Assembly: GCA_018241425.1 (NCBI GenBank) | Contig: JAFEDU010000001.1 | Location: 868,001-932,000, forward strand | From: Pseudomonadota bacterium | Lineage (GTDB): Bacteria; Pseudomonadota; Gammaproteobacteria; Steroidobacterales; Steroidobacteraceae | Direction of reading: 5' to 3' | DNA length: 64,000 nt | Shown: piece after piece, positions 1 to 10,657 of the stretch | Position numbering within the stretch: position 1 is the first letter of the stretch | Layout of the letters: the number at the start of each line of letters is the position of its first letter | Translations under genes and position numbers: made by a program | The notes under the pieces: generated by a model | What the model saw: only the letters and a program-made list of their open reading frames with translations | Database searches by the model: none | What the model was told of the DNA's origin: nothing

Positions 1-1219
1 TGAATACATGCAGGGGGACGGGACGCACCGGAGTCACCGGGAAGCCGAGATCCCCGGGGGCTGCCCCGTGCGCCCACTGCGCAAGAATCCGCCCCATCAT
101 CGTGGCCATCGCGACCCCACGGCCATTGTAGCCAAGGCCCGCGAGCATCCCCGGCGCGAGCTGGTGCAGGTGCGGGAGGTGATCGGGTGTCATCGCGACG
201 AAGCCGCCCCAGTGGTACTCGAAGCCTATGCCCCGTAGCTGCGGGTAGATCTCCTCGACGGCGCGGTAGTGATGCCGCACGGTGTAGAGCGTCGGAGCGG
301 CGGCGAAGGTACCGCGCGTACCCATCACGAGGCGCCCCGAGGCATCGACCCGGAAGTAACGCAACAGCCTCCAGGTATCGGAGGCTGACTGGCCGCCGGG
401 GAGGATCTGCGCGCGCAGCGGCGCGGGGATGGGTGCCGTGGCCACCTGGAAGGACGGCACGCGCACGACCGTGCGCCGCAGGTGCGGCGTGAACGACCCG
501 GTGTAGGCGTTGGTGGCGACGATCACCTGGCCGGCGCGCACGCTGCCGGCGGCGGTGCGCACCTCGAACGACCCGGCGCTTCCGGTGATGCCAAGGGCCG
601 CGGAGCGCTCGTAGATGCGGACACCGGCACGCAGTGCCGCCCGGGCGAGCCCGCGCACGTAGGCAAGCGGCTGCACCGTGCCGCCGCGGTGATCGAAGAG
701 GCCACCGCAGTAGCGCTGGGAACCGGTCAGCTGTGCCACGCGCTCGCGCGCCAGCATCTCGATCGCCGCCCCGCGCCGGCGCCACTGCTCGACGCGCTGC
801 GCCTGGGTCGCGAGCGCGGCTTCCGAAGTCGCCGGCTGAATCCAGCCGGTGCGCGTGGCGTCACAGGCGATCGCATGGCGCTCGATCAGCGCGAAGACCA
901 GGTCAGGCCCCGAAGCCACGGTATCGATGAGCCGGGCCCCCAGGGCTGGCCCGAACAAGGTCTCGAGCACGTCCGGGTCGTGCTTCACGCCAGGGATCAC
1001 CTGGCCGCCGTTCAACCCCGAGGCACACTCGCCGATTGCGGCACTCTCGAGCACCACGACATCGTGGCCGTTCTCGGCAAGGTGCAAGGCTGCGCTGAGC
1101 CCGGTGTAGCCGGCGCCGATGACCGCGACCTGGGCGCTCTTTGAGTCCTTCAGCGCGGCGCACTCGGGACCAGCGGGAGCCGTGGCGGACCACAGCGACT
1201 TCAGCGCTACGGCGGTCAT
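1..1219 (-). CDS. FAD-dependent amine/amino-acid oxidase, PuuB-like (DAO family), 3' end cut by window edge
   Basis: This reading frame is open from an ATG at 1219 to the left edge (about 406 codons), so the C-terminus lies outside the window. It begins MTAVALKSLWSATAPAGPE and then has the FAD-binding loop VAVIGAGYTGLSAALHL (GxGxxG) near residues 33-49. A VIVATNAYTG segment follows near residue 234; it is typical of DAO-superfamily oxidases of the gamma-glutamylputrescine oxidase (PuuB) type. By family, such enzymes oxidise a primary or secondary amine to an aldehyde, reducing oxygen or another acceptor. The gene is divergent from the amine dehydrogenase genes, and a near-palindrome sits 9 bases upstream of its start codon. 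Family membership is clear; the substrate (glutamylated polyamine, amino acid or other amine) is not. Confidence 0.85.
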   Translation of the reverse strand, partial: MTAVALKSLWSATAPAGPECAALKDSKSAQVAVIGAGYTGLSAALHLAENGHDVVVLESAAIGECASGLNGGQVIPGVKHDPDVLETLFGPALGARLIDTVASGPDLVFALIERHAIACDATRTGWIQPATSEAALATQAQRVEQWRRRGAAIEMLARERVAQLTGSQRYCGGLFDHRGGTVQPLAYVRGLARAALRAGVRIYERSAALGITGSAGSFEVRTAAGSVRAGQVIVATNAYTGSFTPHLRRTVVRVPSFQVATAPIPAPLRAQILPGGQSASDTWRLLRYFRVDASGRLVMGTRGTFAAAPTLYTVRHHYRAVEEIYPQLRGIGFEYHWGGFVAMTPDHLPHLHQLAPGMLAGLGYNGRGVAMATMMGRILAQWAHGAAPGDLGFPVTPVRPVPLHVF

Positions 1220-1227
1220 CAGCGTTT

Positions 1228-1240
1228 ATCGATTATCGAT
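1228..1240. promoter_or_regulatory. Candidate operator ATCGATTATCGAT in divergent amine-gene promoter
   Basis: Two perfect ATCGAT half-sites are separated by one base. The element lies between the FAD oxidase start (1219, leftward) and the amine dehydrogenase start (1425, rightward). The same 13-mer, in the opposite orientation, is the core of the 19-base palindrome in front of iclR at 12892-12910. The shared element suggests one regulator, most simply the IclR protein of this island, controls both ends. This is inference from sequence identity and position only. No clear -35/-10 pair was assigned in the 205-base gap. Confidence 0.5.
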
Positions 1241-1424
1241 TATTCGCAATCGAGGGTCGCAGACTGTACGGCACGTTGACAAGTCCGGTCAAACGCTCGT
1301 ACGCGCGCGCGGCCACCTTTCGCGGATGGCGTTGTTGTGCCAGACTCGATGCAAAGCCGCCGCACCCGGACACATCCGGGCGCCCAAAACGTGCATCACC
1401 AGCGCGTCCGGCTCGGGGAAACCG

Positions 1425-2573
1425 ATGCGATCAGCCACGTTCCTGTCCGCCACCGCCGTTTGCGTTGCTTCCTTCGGCGCGCTCGCAGCGACGCCTCCTC
1501 TGCCTACCGAGCACCTCACCGTCGAGAAGCTCGCGGCGCGCAGCCCGCACTGGATCTACGTCTTCGACGGCGCGTTCGACAACGAGATCGACCAGCGCGT
1601 CAGGCTCTACGACGGCGACAACTACCGTACTTTGGGCCAGATCGACGCGGGCTTCACGCCGGGTTACAACATCTCGCCCGACGGCAACACCAGCGTCGTC
1701 GCCACCACTTACTTTTCACGCGGCAGCCGCGGCACGCGCACCGACGTCGTCGAGTTCCACGACAACACCACGCTCTCCCCGATCGGCGAGATCGTGATCC
1801 CTAGCAAGCGCGCGATGACGCTGCCGAACTACTTCAACGTCGCGTACAGCGAGGACGGGCATTTCGTCTACGTCTCCTACGTGACGCCGGCCGCTTCGTT
1901 CGGCGTCTTAGACCCGGTCCAGAAGAAAGTGCTCGGCGAAGTCGACACGGCCGGCTGCGTACTGGTCATCCCGTCAGGCCCGAACCGGGTGTCCTCGATG
2001 TGCGAGAGCGGCCGCCTGCTCACCGTCACCCTCGGGCCCGATGGACATGAGACGGGACGGGCCATGTCCGAGCCCTTCTTCGATCCGGACAAGGATCCGG
2101 TGTTCGTGCAGGGGATCCCGATCGAGAAGGGCTATGCCTTCCTCTCCTTCCTCGGCGAGGTGCGCGAGGTGGACTTCTCCGGCGCCGCACCGGTGTTCGG
2201 GACGCCCTGGTCGCTGGTCTCAGCCGCCGAGAAGGGCCGTTGGCGCCCCGGGGCCCAGCAGGTAGGCGCGATCCACAAGAAGCTAGGGCGGCTCTTCGTG
2301 CCCATGCACGAGGGCGGCGAAGGCACCCACAAGGACGGCGGCACCGAGATCTGGGTTTTCGACATGGCGACCCACCAGCGCGTGGCGCGCTGGCCGATGC
2401 AGTCGACGGTCCACCAGAAGGTCATCGCCCTGCAGGTCTCCCAGGACCCGGCGCCGATTCTGTTTGCAGCCCTGAGCAACTCGGACCTCGTGGTCCTCGA
2501 TGCGCTGACCGGAAAGGTGAAGCACGTCGAGAAGCACCTGGCCCAGACGCCCTGGCTGCTGCTCAATCCTTAA
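1425..2573 (+). CDS. TTQ amine dehydrogenase heavy (beta-propeller) subunit, MauB/AauB-like
   Basis: The product is 382 residues with a Sec-type leader (MRSATFLSATAVCVASFGALAA), so it should be periplasmic. The mature part reads as the methylamine/aromatic amine dehydrogenase heavy chain: HWIYVFDGAFDNEIDQRV near the N-terminus, repeated propeller blades, RLFVPMHEGGEGTHKDGG, and TEIWVFDMATHQRVARWPM. The heavy chain scaffolds the light chain that carries the tryptophan tryptophylquinone (TTQ) cofactor. The ATG at 1425 was chosen because it starts the signal peptide and follows GGGGA; upstream in-frame codons look non-coding. The light-chain gene follows after 15 bases. Substrate class (methylamine, aromatic amine or other primary amine) cannot be decided by eye. 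Confidence 0.88.
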   Translation: MRSATFLSATAVCVASFGALAATPPLPTEHLTVEKLAARSPHWIYVFDGAFDNEIDQRVRLYDGDNYRTLGQIDAGFTPGYNISPDGNTSVVATTYFSRGSRGTRTDVVEFHDNTTLSPIGEIVIPSKRAMTLPNYFNVAYSEDGHFVYVSYVTPAASFGVLDPVQKKVLGEVDTAGCVLVIPSGPNRVSSMCESGRLLTVTLGPDGHETGRAMSEPFFDPDKDPVFVQGIPIEKGYAFLSFLGEVREVDFSGAAPVFGTPWSLVSAAEKGRWRPGAQQVGAIHKKLGRLFVPMHEGGEGTHKDGGTEIWVFDMATHQRVARWPMQSTVHQKVIALQVSQDPAPILFAALSNSDLVVLDALTGKVKHVEKHLAQTPWLLLNP

Positions 2574-2588
2574 AGAACGGGGCCCGTC

Positions 2589-3104
2589 ATGCGTTCCCTA
2601 GACCAGCTGTTTGAAACCTCATCCCGCGCCCTGGCGCGCCGCACGTCCCGCCGCAGCCTGCTCGCCTCGCTCGGCCAGGTGATCACCGGGGCTGCGCTCT
2701 TGCCGCTGCTGCCCATCGACCGCGCCGGCAGCGCCCACGCGGCGGAGGCCAAGCCGAAGAGCAGCGATCCGGCCAGCTGCGACTACTGGAAGTACTGTGC
2801 CATCGACGGGTTCCTGTGTTCCTGCTGCGGCGGCAGCTCGACGTCTTGCCCACCGGGTGCGGCGCCCTCCCCGATCACCTGGATCGGCACCTGCCACAAC
2901 CCGGCGGACGGCCGCGACTACATCGTCTCGTACAACGACTGCTGCGGTAAGACCAGCTGCGGCAACTGCGAGTGCAATCGCAACGAGCGCGAGAAGCCGA
3001 TGTATCGCCCCTCGCGCAACAACGACCTCAACTGGTGCATGGCGAACGCCGACTCCAACTATCATTGCTCGGTGTCGGTGATCCTGGGGATCGCGGAAAA
3101 ATGA
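2589..3104 (+). CDS. TTQ amine dehydrogenase light subunit, MauA/AauA-like
   Basis: The 171-residue product has a long leader with twin arginines (TSRRSLLASLG, near 19-29), which suggests Tat export. The mature part is cysteine-rich (14 Cys), as expected for this disulfide-knotted subunit. The two tryptophans that make TTQ are W98 (SPITWIGTC) and W149 (NNDLNWCM). They are 51 residues apart, exactly as in methylamine (W57/W108) and aromatic amine dehydrogenase (W109/W160). The catalytic-base aspartate aligns with D117 in YNDCCGK. The active-site threonine that follows a late cysteine (HCT in known enzymes) is serine here (HCS, S161). The stop overlaps the next start (ATGA). No TTQ-maturation genes (mauE, mauD, mauG) are in the window. 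Confidence 0.92.
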   Translation: MRSLDQLFETSSRALARRTSRRSLLASLGQVITGAALLPLLPIDRAGSAHAAEAKPKSSDPASCDYWKYCAIDGFLCSCCGGSSTSCPPGAAPSPITWIGTCHNPADGRDYIVSYNDCCGKTSCGNCECNRNEREKPMYRPSRNNDLNWCMANADSNYHCSVSVILGIAEK

Positions 3105-3592
3105 GGCGCCGCGACGGCGCACGAGCCCTCGTCCGCATCGCAGCGCTGGCGTGCGTCGCGATCCCGCTCGCGGCCGCGGCCGCCGATCCCCAGTTCCCTG
3201 ACGGCGCCGCGAGCTTCCAGGCCAACTGCTCGGTCTGCCACGGTGCTGCCGGCACCGGGCTGCCCTCGCTCGCGCCGCCGCTCACGTCCTATCCGGCGCA
3301 GTACGCCGCCAGTGCCGAGGGCCGGCGGCAGCTGGCCATGACGGTGCTGTACGGACTGTTTGGCGCGATCACGGTCGGGGACAAGCATTTCGACTTCAAG
3401 ATGCCCGACTTCTCGCGCCTGGACGATGCGACGCTTGCCGCCACGCTCAACTTCGTGGTCTTCGATCTCGGCCACGCGCCTGCGAGCGTCAAGCCGCTGA
3501 CCCCGGCCGAGATTGCCGCCGAGCGCGAGCACCCCATCGACGGGGCCGGGGTGCGCGAGCACCGCAAGAGCGTGGCCCCGGCCGCACCCTGA
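3101..3592 (+). CDS. Periplasmic monohaem cytochrome c, likely electron acceptor of the amine dehydrogenase
   Basis: The ATG at 3101 overlaps the light-chain stop (ATGA), which indicates translational coupling. The 163-residue product has a signal peptide ending in an alanine-rich stretch near residue 28. One haem c motif, NCSVCHG, gives C43, C46 and H47. A class-I distal ligand is present at M101 (FKMPDFSRLDD), followed by the usual C-terminal helix (ATLAATLNFVV). Position and architecture fit a soluble cytochrome taking electrons from the TTQ enzyme; amine dehydrogenases in other bacteria pass electrons to amicyanin, azurin or c-type cytochromes. No cupredoxin gene is nearby. Partner assignment is inference from context. 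Confidence 0.82.
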   Translation: MRRRDGARALVRIAALACVAIPLAAAAADPQFPDGAASFQANCSVCHGAAGTGLPSLAPPLTSYPAQYAASAEGRRQLAMTVLYGLFGAITVGDKHFDFKMPDFSRLDDATLAATLNFVVFDLGHAPASVKPLTPAEIAAEREHPIDGAGVREHRKSVAPAAP

Positions 3593-3601
3593 CCCGTCGC
3601 C

Positions 3602-4033
3602 GTGCGTGCGCCGCTCCCTGCCGCCCTCGCCCTGACGGCGCTGTGCGCGATCCGCGCAGCCCCCGCCGATCCGGCCCAGGACTACATGCTCTACTGCATG
3701 GGATGCCACGGGCCGGAGGCCCAGGGCGTCGCGGGGAAGATCCCGCCGCTAGCGGGCGCCCTGCCTCTTTACATGCGAACTCCCGAGGGGCGCAACTACG
3801 TGCTGCGGGTCCCCGGCGCCGCCAACACGGTGCTCAATGATGCCCAGCTGGCGGCGGTCCTCAACTGGCTCGCCGCCACCTATCCGGCACCCGGGGTCGG
3901 GGCGGCACCGCCGTTCACGGCGGAGGAAGTGACGCGCATCCGTCACACGCCGCTCGCCAACGTCCTCGCCACGCGCCGGGAAGTGGTGCGCAGCCTCACC
4001 GCATCCGGGCTCGCCCCCAAACCCGACTACTGA
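3602..4033 (+). CDS. Second small cytochrome c with no evident distal methionine
   Basis: A GTG start 9 bases after the previous stop gives 143 residues with a short signal peptide. The haem motif is YCMGCHG (C32, C35, H36). Compared with the preceding cytochrome, the two proteins share an EGR segment, a C-terminal helix (LNDAQLAAVLNWL) and a following tail. This one is shorter by roughly twenty residues in the loop that carries the distal methionine: EGRNYVLRVPGAANTVLND runs straight into the helix. The only methionine after the haem motif is M59, which is not in the usual place. The haem may be five-coordinate or use another ligand. The start was chosen from spacing and signal peptide. Confidence 0.78.
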   Translation: MRAPLPAALALTALCAIRAAPADPAQDYMLYCMGCHGPEAQGVAGKIPPLAGALPLYMRTPEGRNYVLRVPGAANTVLNDAQLAAVLNWLAATYPAPGVGAAPPFTAEEVTRIRHTPLANVLATRREVVRSLTASGLAPKPDY

Positions 4034-4071
4034 CCGCTCTCCACCAGCAGCGCTCCCGCGGAGTTACGCCC

Positions 4072-6093
4072 ATGTCCAGCTTCCTGAACCGGACCGCCCC
4101 GGCCCTCATCGCCGTCATGGGCCTGCTGGGCGCGGCGTCCGCGCCGGCGGCCGACAAGGCGGACCTCGTGGTGCGCAACGCGCGCATCTATACCGTGGAC
4201 GCGCAGCGCACCACGGCAGAAGCACTTGCGGTCCGGGACGGACGGCTCGTTTACGTCGGCACAAGCGCCGGCGTCGCGCCCTGGATCGGGCTGGAAACGC
4301 GGGTCCTCGACCTGCACGGCCGGCTCGTGCTGCCGGGCCTGATCGACGCCCACATCCACCCGCTGGACATCGCTGACCTCGACCTGTGCGACCTGGACGA
4401 CCGTCCGGTGTCGCTGGCAGAGCTCAGCCGGTTCGTGGCGGCCTGCGTGGACCGCTACCAGACTCCGCCCGGCGGCCTGCTGCGGGTCTACCAGTGGAAC
4501 TACACCAACGGCAACCAGCCCGATCCCAAGCATGCGACGCTGCGTGCGGCCCTCGATGCGGCATCCACCACGCGCCGCATCGAGGTGCTCGGTGAGGACG
4601 GACACCACGGTGCCTACAACAGCCTCGCGCTGGCGAGCGCCAGGAACTCTTCCGGGGCTGTCGTCGGCCTGTCCAAGAGCACGCTGGCCGGCGACTTTGC
4701 CGCCCTGCGGCCCTTCGTCGGCGTTGACGACCACGGAGAGCCCAACGGCGCCGTGAACGAGGATGCGCGCGGCACGATCAACCTCCAGGGACTGATGTAC
4801 CTCGCACTCGACGAGGTCGTGAAGGTTCCCGAGCGCATCAGCGCACGGCTCGCGGCCAGCGGCATCACCGGTATCCTCGACGCCTATGCGCCGCCGGCCG
4901 GCCAGGTCGTGTACGACAAGCTGCTTGCCAGCCACAAGCTCACCGCGCGGGTCGAGCTGGCGCAGTTCTACAATCCATCCGCCACGCGCAAGCCGGACGG
5001 CACGGTCGATTACGACGCAATCCTCACCCAGGCCAACCTGATCCGGGCCAAGTACGCGACCAGCGAGCTGATCCGCGCCGACGTGGTGAAGATCTTCGCC
5101 GACGGCGGCATCGAGGGCGACCCGCTCGCGGTGCCTCCGCAGCTGCCCAACGGGGCGAGCCTCAGGCCCTGGCTGCAGCCGCGCTTCGGGCTCGACGGGC
5201 ACGGCAAGCTGGAGGTCAAGGGCTACGTGGACACCGGCTCGCCGCTGTGCCGCACGGTGCAGCAGCACCCCGGGGAATACGCGACCGCCGAACAGGTCGG
5301 GGCCTTCATGCGCGCCAACGGCTACCACCCCGCGCAGTGCACGATCTCCGACGGCAACCTGCAGCACGATCGGGCCATCATCATGGAGTACGCCCGACGC
5401 ATGCACCTGGCCGGTTACTCGCTGCACATCCATATCATCGGCAACCGTGCCGCGCGCACCGCCATCGATGCCATCGAGGCCGCGCGTGCCGCCGATGGCG
5501 TGAGCACTACGCGTGACGCGCTCGCGCACCTTCAGCTGGTGGATCCCAGCGATGTTGCGCGCATCGGCCGCGACCACCTCTACGCCGTCTTCACCTATGC
5601 GTGGGCCTCGTTCGACCCGGACTACGACCTCTCGGTGGTGCCGTGGGTGCAGGAGGTCCACGGCAACGGTTACCAGGCGCTGCACGTGCCGGGCAGCTAC
5701 TACGCGAGCAACGTCTACCCGGCGCGCTCCATCCGGGAGGCCGGCGGCATCCTCGCGGCGGGTTCGGATGCGCCGGTTGATACGCGCGATCCTCGGCCGT
5801 TCATCAACATGGAGGTCGCGGTGCTGCGGCACCTGCCGGGCCAGCAGCCCCTCAACGCCGCGCAGGGCATCACGCTCCCGCAGGTGATCGAGGCCTACAC
5901 GATCAACGGGGCGCGAATGCTGAACGTGGACAAGGACGCGGGCTCCCTGGAAGTCGGGAAGTCAGCCGACTTCATCGTCGTCGACCGTGACATCCTCAAG
6001 CTCGCCGACACCGGCCACACTGAGGACGTCGCGAAGACGCACGTGCTCGGCACCTGGTTCCAGGGGCGCCAGATCTACCGCGACGGGCTCTAG
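4072..6093 (+). CDS. Exported amidohydrolase family 3 protein (YtcJ / N-substituted formamide deformylase type)
   Basis: The 673-residue product has a signal peptide (ALIAVMGLLGAASAPAA) and an amidohydrolase fold. The N-terminal beta-sandwich segment (DLVVRNARIYTVDAQR) leads to the metal-binding HxH in LIDAHIHPLD near residues 93-98, and further metal-site candidates are LHIHIIGNRA and AAGSDAPVDTRDP. The C-terminus has the family signature SADFIVVDRDILKLA. Characterised relatives hydrolyse N-substituted formamides or related amides to release amines. An amine-releasing enzyme next to an amine dehydrogenase would make a coherent pathway, but the substrate is not shown by the sequence. The gene is the last of the rightward group and converges on the flavoprotein gene 18 bases away. 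Confidence 0.82.
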   Translation: MSSFLNRTAPALIAVMGLLGAASAPAADKADLVVRNARIYTVDAQRTTAEALAVRDGRLVYVGTSAGVAPWIGLETRVLDLHGRLVLPGLIDAHIHPLDIADLDLCDLDDRPVSLAELSRFVAACVDRYQTPPGGLLRVYQWNYTNGNQPDPKHATLRAALDAASTTRRIEVLGEDGHHGAYNSLALASARNSSGAVVGLSKSTLAGDFAALRPFVGVDDHGEPNGAVNEDARGTINLQGLMYLALDEVVKVPERISARLAASGITGILDAYAPPAGQVVYDKLLASHKLTARVELAQFYNPSATRKPDGTVDYDAILTQANLIRAKYATSELIRADVVKIFADGGIEGDPLAVPPQLPNGASLRPWLQPRFGLDGHGKLEVKGYVDTGSPLCRTVQQHPGEYATAEQVGAFMRANGYHPAQCTISDGNLQHDRAIIMEYARRMHLAGYSLHIHIIGNRAARTAIDAIEAARAADGVSTTRDALAHLQLVDPSDVARIGRDHLYAVFTYAWASFDPDYDLSVVPWVQEVHGNGYQALHVPGSYYASNVYPARSIREAGGILAAGSDAPVDTRDPRPFINMEVAVLRHLPGQQPLNAAQGITLPQVIEAYTINGARMLNVDKDAGSLEVGKSADFIVVDRDILKLADTGHTEDVAKTHVLGTWFQGRQIYRDGL

Positions 6094-6111
6094 CCGCCGC
6101 GCGCCGGTCAC

Positions 6112-8054
6112 TCAGGCAGGCAGCTCCCGCACGGCGCGGTGGCCCTGCTCGATGGCCGCGTCCGTATACGCCGCCGCCGCGGCATCCGAGTTGGCAATCG
6201 TGATGCGCCCGTGGCGCGCGCGCCCGATGACATTCGGGCGCTGCGCTTCCGGCACCACCGGATAGAACAGGGAATTGAACTCCGGTGCATAGCCGTGTGG
6301 CCAGCGGTTCACGGTGATGGCTTCGATGTCGCGAGCCTCGTCGAAGCCGCCCGGACCGAGCGTGCGCGCGAGCTGCCGGCGGATCTGGGTCTCGAAGGTC
6401 GCGAACGGGGTCGCAAGGAGCTCGGCACGGCCCGCCCGGTTCTGGTCGTGTTCACTGAGCCCCGGACGGCAGGGCGTGCGCTCCATGCGCAGGATGGTCG
6501 GCTCGTCCGGGTGCGCGCTGGTCCGGTAGCTGCCGATGTCGACCTTCGGGTTCAGGTACAGGTTAGAGAAGTACGACCCCGGGGCGTAGATCTCGCTGAC
6601 TCCGAGCGCCTTGAAGGCCTGCCAGTTGCGCAGTGCGACGTTCGTGTACACGAGCGGGGTCTTCACCAGGCTGTGTAGCGCCTCCTTCTGCGCCTGCGGC
6701 AGCTCGGGACACAGGTACGGGATGACCATGTTCCAGCAGGCGAGAACGCAGTGGCGGGCCCGCACCGAGCGCAGCTCGCCCCGCACCTGGTAACTGACCA
6801 CGACCTCGGCGGCCGTATCGACTGCCCCGTCATGGACTACGTGCAGCACGGTGCTGTTCAGGCGCACGCGCACCGCGCTGTCCGGGCGATCGAGCTGCGC
6901 GTAGTCGAAGCGCTGCGTCACCAGCCGGGCGACGTCCCCCGGGGGCGCCACCGCCGGGACGAGCCGCCGCACCAAGGCGCGCGCGAGCGTGGCGTTGCCG
7001 TCGGGGAAGTGCAGGTGCGGTGAGCCGCCGGTCTCGTGGTAGCCGCGGGCGGTCTCCCCCATTTCCGGGGTGGTTGCGGGTGACAGCTTCAACCCCTGGA
7101 AGCCGGGCAGCCCGTAACCCCACAGGTCGAGCGCGGAAACCGCGTCGATCCCGACACCCCATTCCCCGTGCGTGAGGGCCTGGCAGTAACGCAGCGCCTC
7201 CTCGTCGATCCCCATCACCTCGTGCAGGTAGTCCCGGTAGCTGAGGCGCGCCAGGCGTGCCTTCTTCTGCGCATCCGAGAGCCCCGGCATCGGGTCGCGC
7301 CGATCCTCCTCGATTCGGGCAAGATTCCCGCGCGCGCGCTCGGACAGCGGTGCCTCGGAAAACACCTTGCGGTAGGGGGCGGTGCCGATGCCCGCTACCA
7401 GGCGGTCGCGGCCGAAGGTCTCCGCGTCGAAGAAGGCGCCGCGGGTCAGCCCGAGACTCCCGTAATAGCGGGGTTGCTGGATCGAGCGGGCCAGCGCCCG
7501 GACATCGATGCCCAGATCCCGCAGCAGCCCGTCGGCGACCGGCCCGTACGGGCGCGGGCTGTCGATGTCGAGCGTGCCGCCGTTAACCAGCCGCAGGCGC
7601 TCGCCGCTCCCGAACTCGTTGCGCTTGGCGTGACCGCCGAAGTCGTCGTGATTGTCGAGTATCAGGATGCGACGACCTGCACCGTGTAGCCCGCGATAGA
7701 AATGCGCCGCCGCGAGCCCGCTGATTCCGGCGCCAACGACCACGAGGTCGTAGGACTCACCGGTATCAAGCGGCGTGCCGGTCGCCGCCCCGTCACGCAG
7801 GGCGTGCGCCGCCTCGAACGACCCGGGATGCGAGCCCCTTAGGCCCGTCAGCGCCGGTGGGTAGTACTCCGATTCCGCGGCCGCCGCGCGCCCGGGTGCG
7901 CACAGGAGCGGCCCGCACAGCGAAGTCGCCGCCGCGAACAGCGAGCCCTGGAGGAAATCGCGACGCGGGATGGCGCGCTGCGTACCCGCAGGTGGCGGGT
8001 ACGCAGCGTCCGGACCATTTGTCATCGCGGGCGGCCCGCGACGCACCCGCCGGG

Positions 8055-8058
<4 letters not shown>
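6112..8058 (-). CDS. Tat-exported FAD oxidoreductase, spermidine dehydrogenase (SpdH)-like
   Basis: The 648-residue product has a classic Tat motif (IPRRDFLQGSL, near residue 30) followed by a hydrophobic stretch ending APGRAAAAE. The mature protein opens EYYPPALTGLRGSHPGSFEA, as in bacterial spermidine dehydrogenases, and then has the FAD site DLVVVGAGISGLAAAHFYR near residues 104-122 and ILILDNHDDFGGHAKR. By family it oxidatively cleaves spermidine or a related polyamine in the periplasm. The start at 8058 overlaps the stop of the upstream TonB receptor gene (ATGA). An internal ATG at 8025 is an alternative that would keep the whole Tat signal. Substrate is inferred from family resemblance. 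Confidence 0.83.
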
Positions 8059-10568
<2,510 letters not shown>

Positions 10569-10630
10569 AAGACTCTCCCCTATTGCTGCAATGGAGCCGC
10601 AACCCCTCGCGATGCGGCATCCGCTCATTG

Positions 10631-10643
10631 ACGATCAATCGAT
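10631..10643. promoter_or_regulatory. Degenerate copy of the ATCGAT-type operator upstream of the TonB receptor gene
   Basis: ACGATCAATCGAT keeps one half (AATCGAT) of the element seen at 1228-1240 and 12892-12910; the other half (CGAT) is present with the spacing increased by one base. It lies in the 89-base gap between the permease stop and the TonB receptor start. This is a weak match that would not be called without the two better copies. Confidence 0.25.
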
Positions 10644-10657
10644 TCTGCGCATGCCCC

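Noticed and set aside
1119..1424. Upstream in-frame extension of the amine dehydrogenase heavy chain
   Set aside because: The extension overlaps the divergent oxidase gene and its promoter; the ATG at 1425 starts a proper signal peptide.
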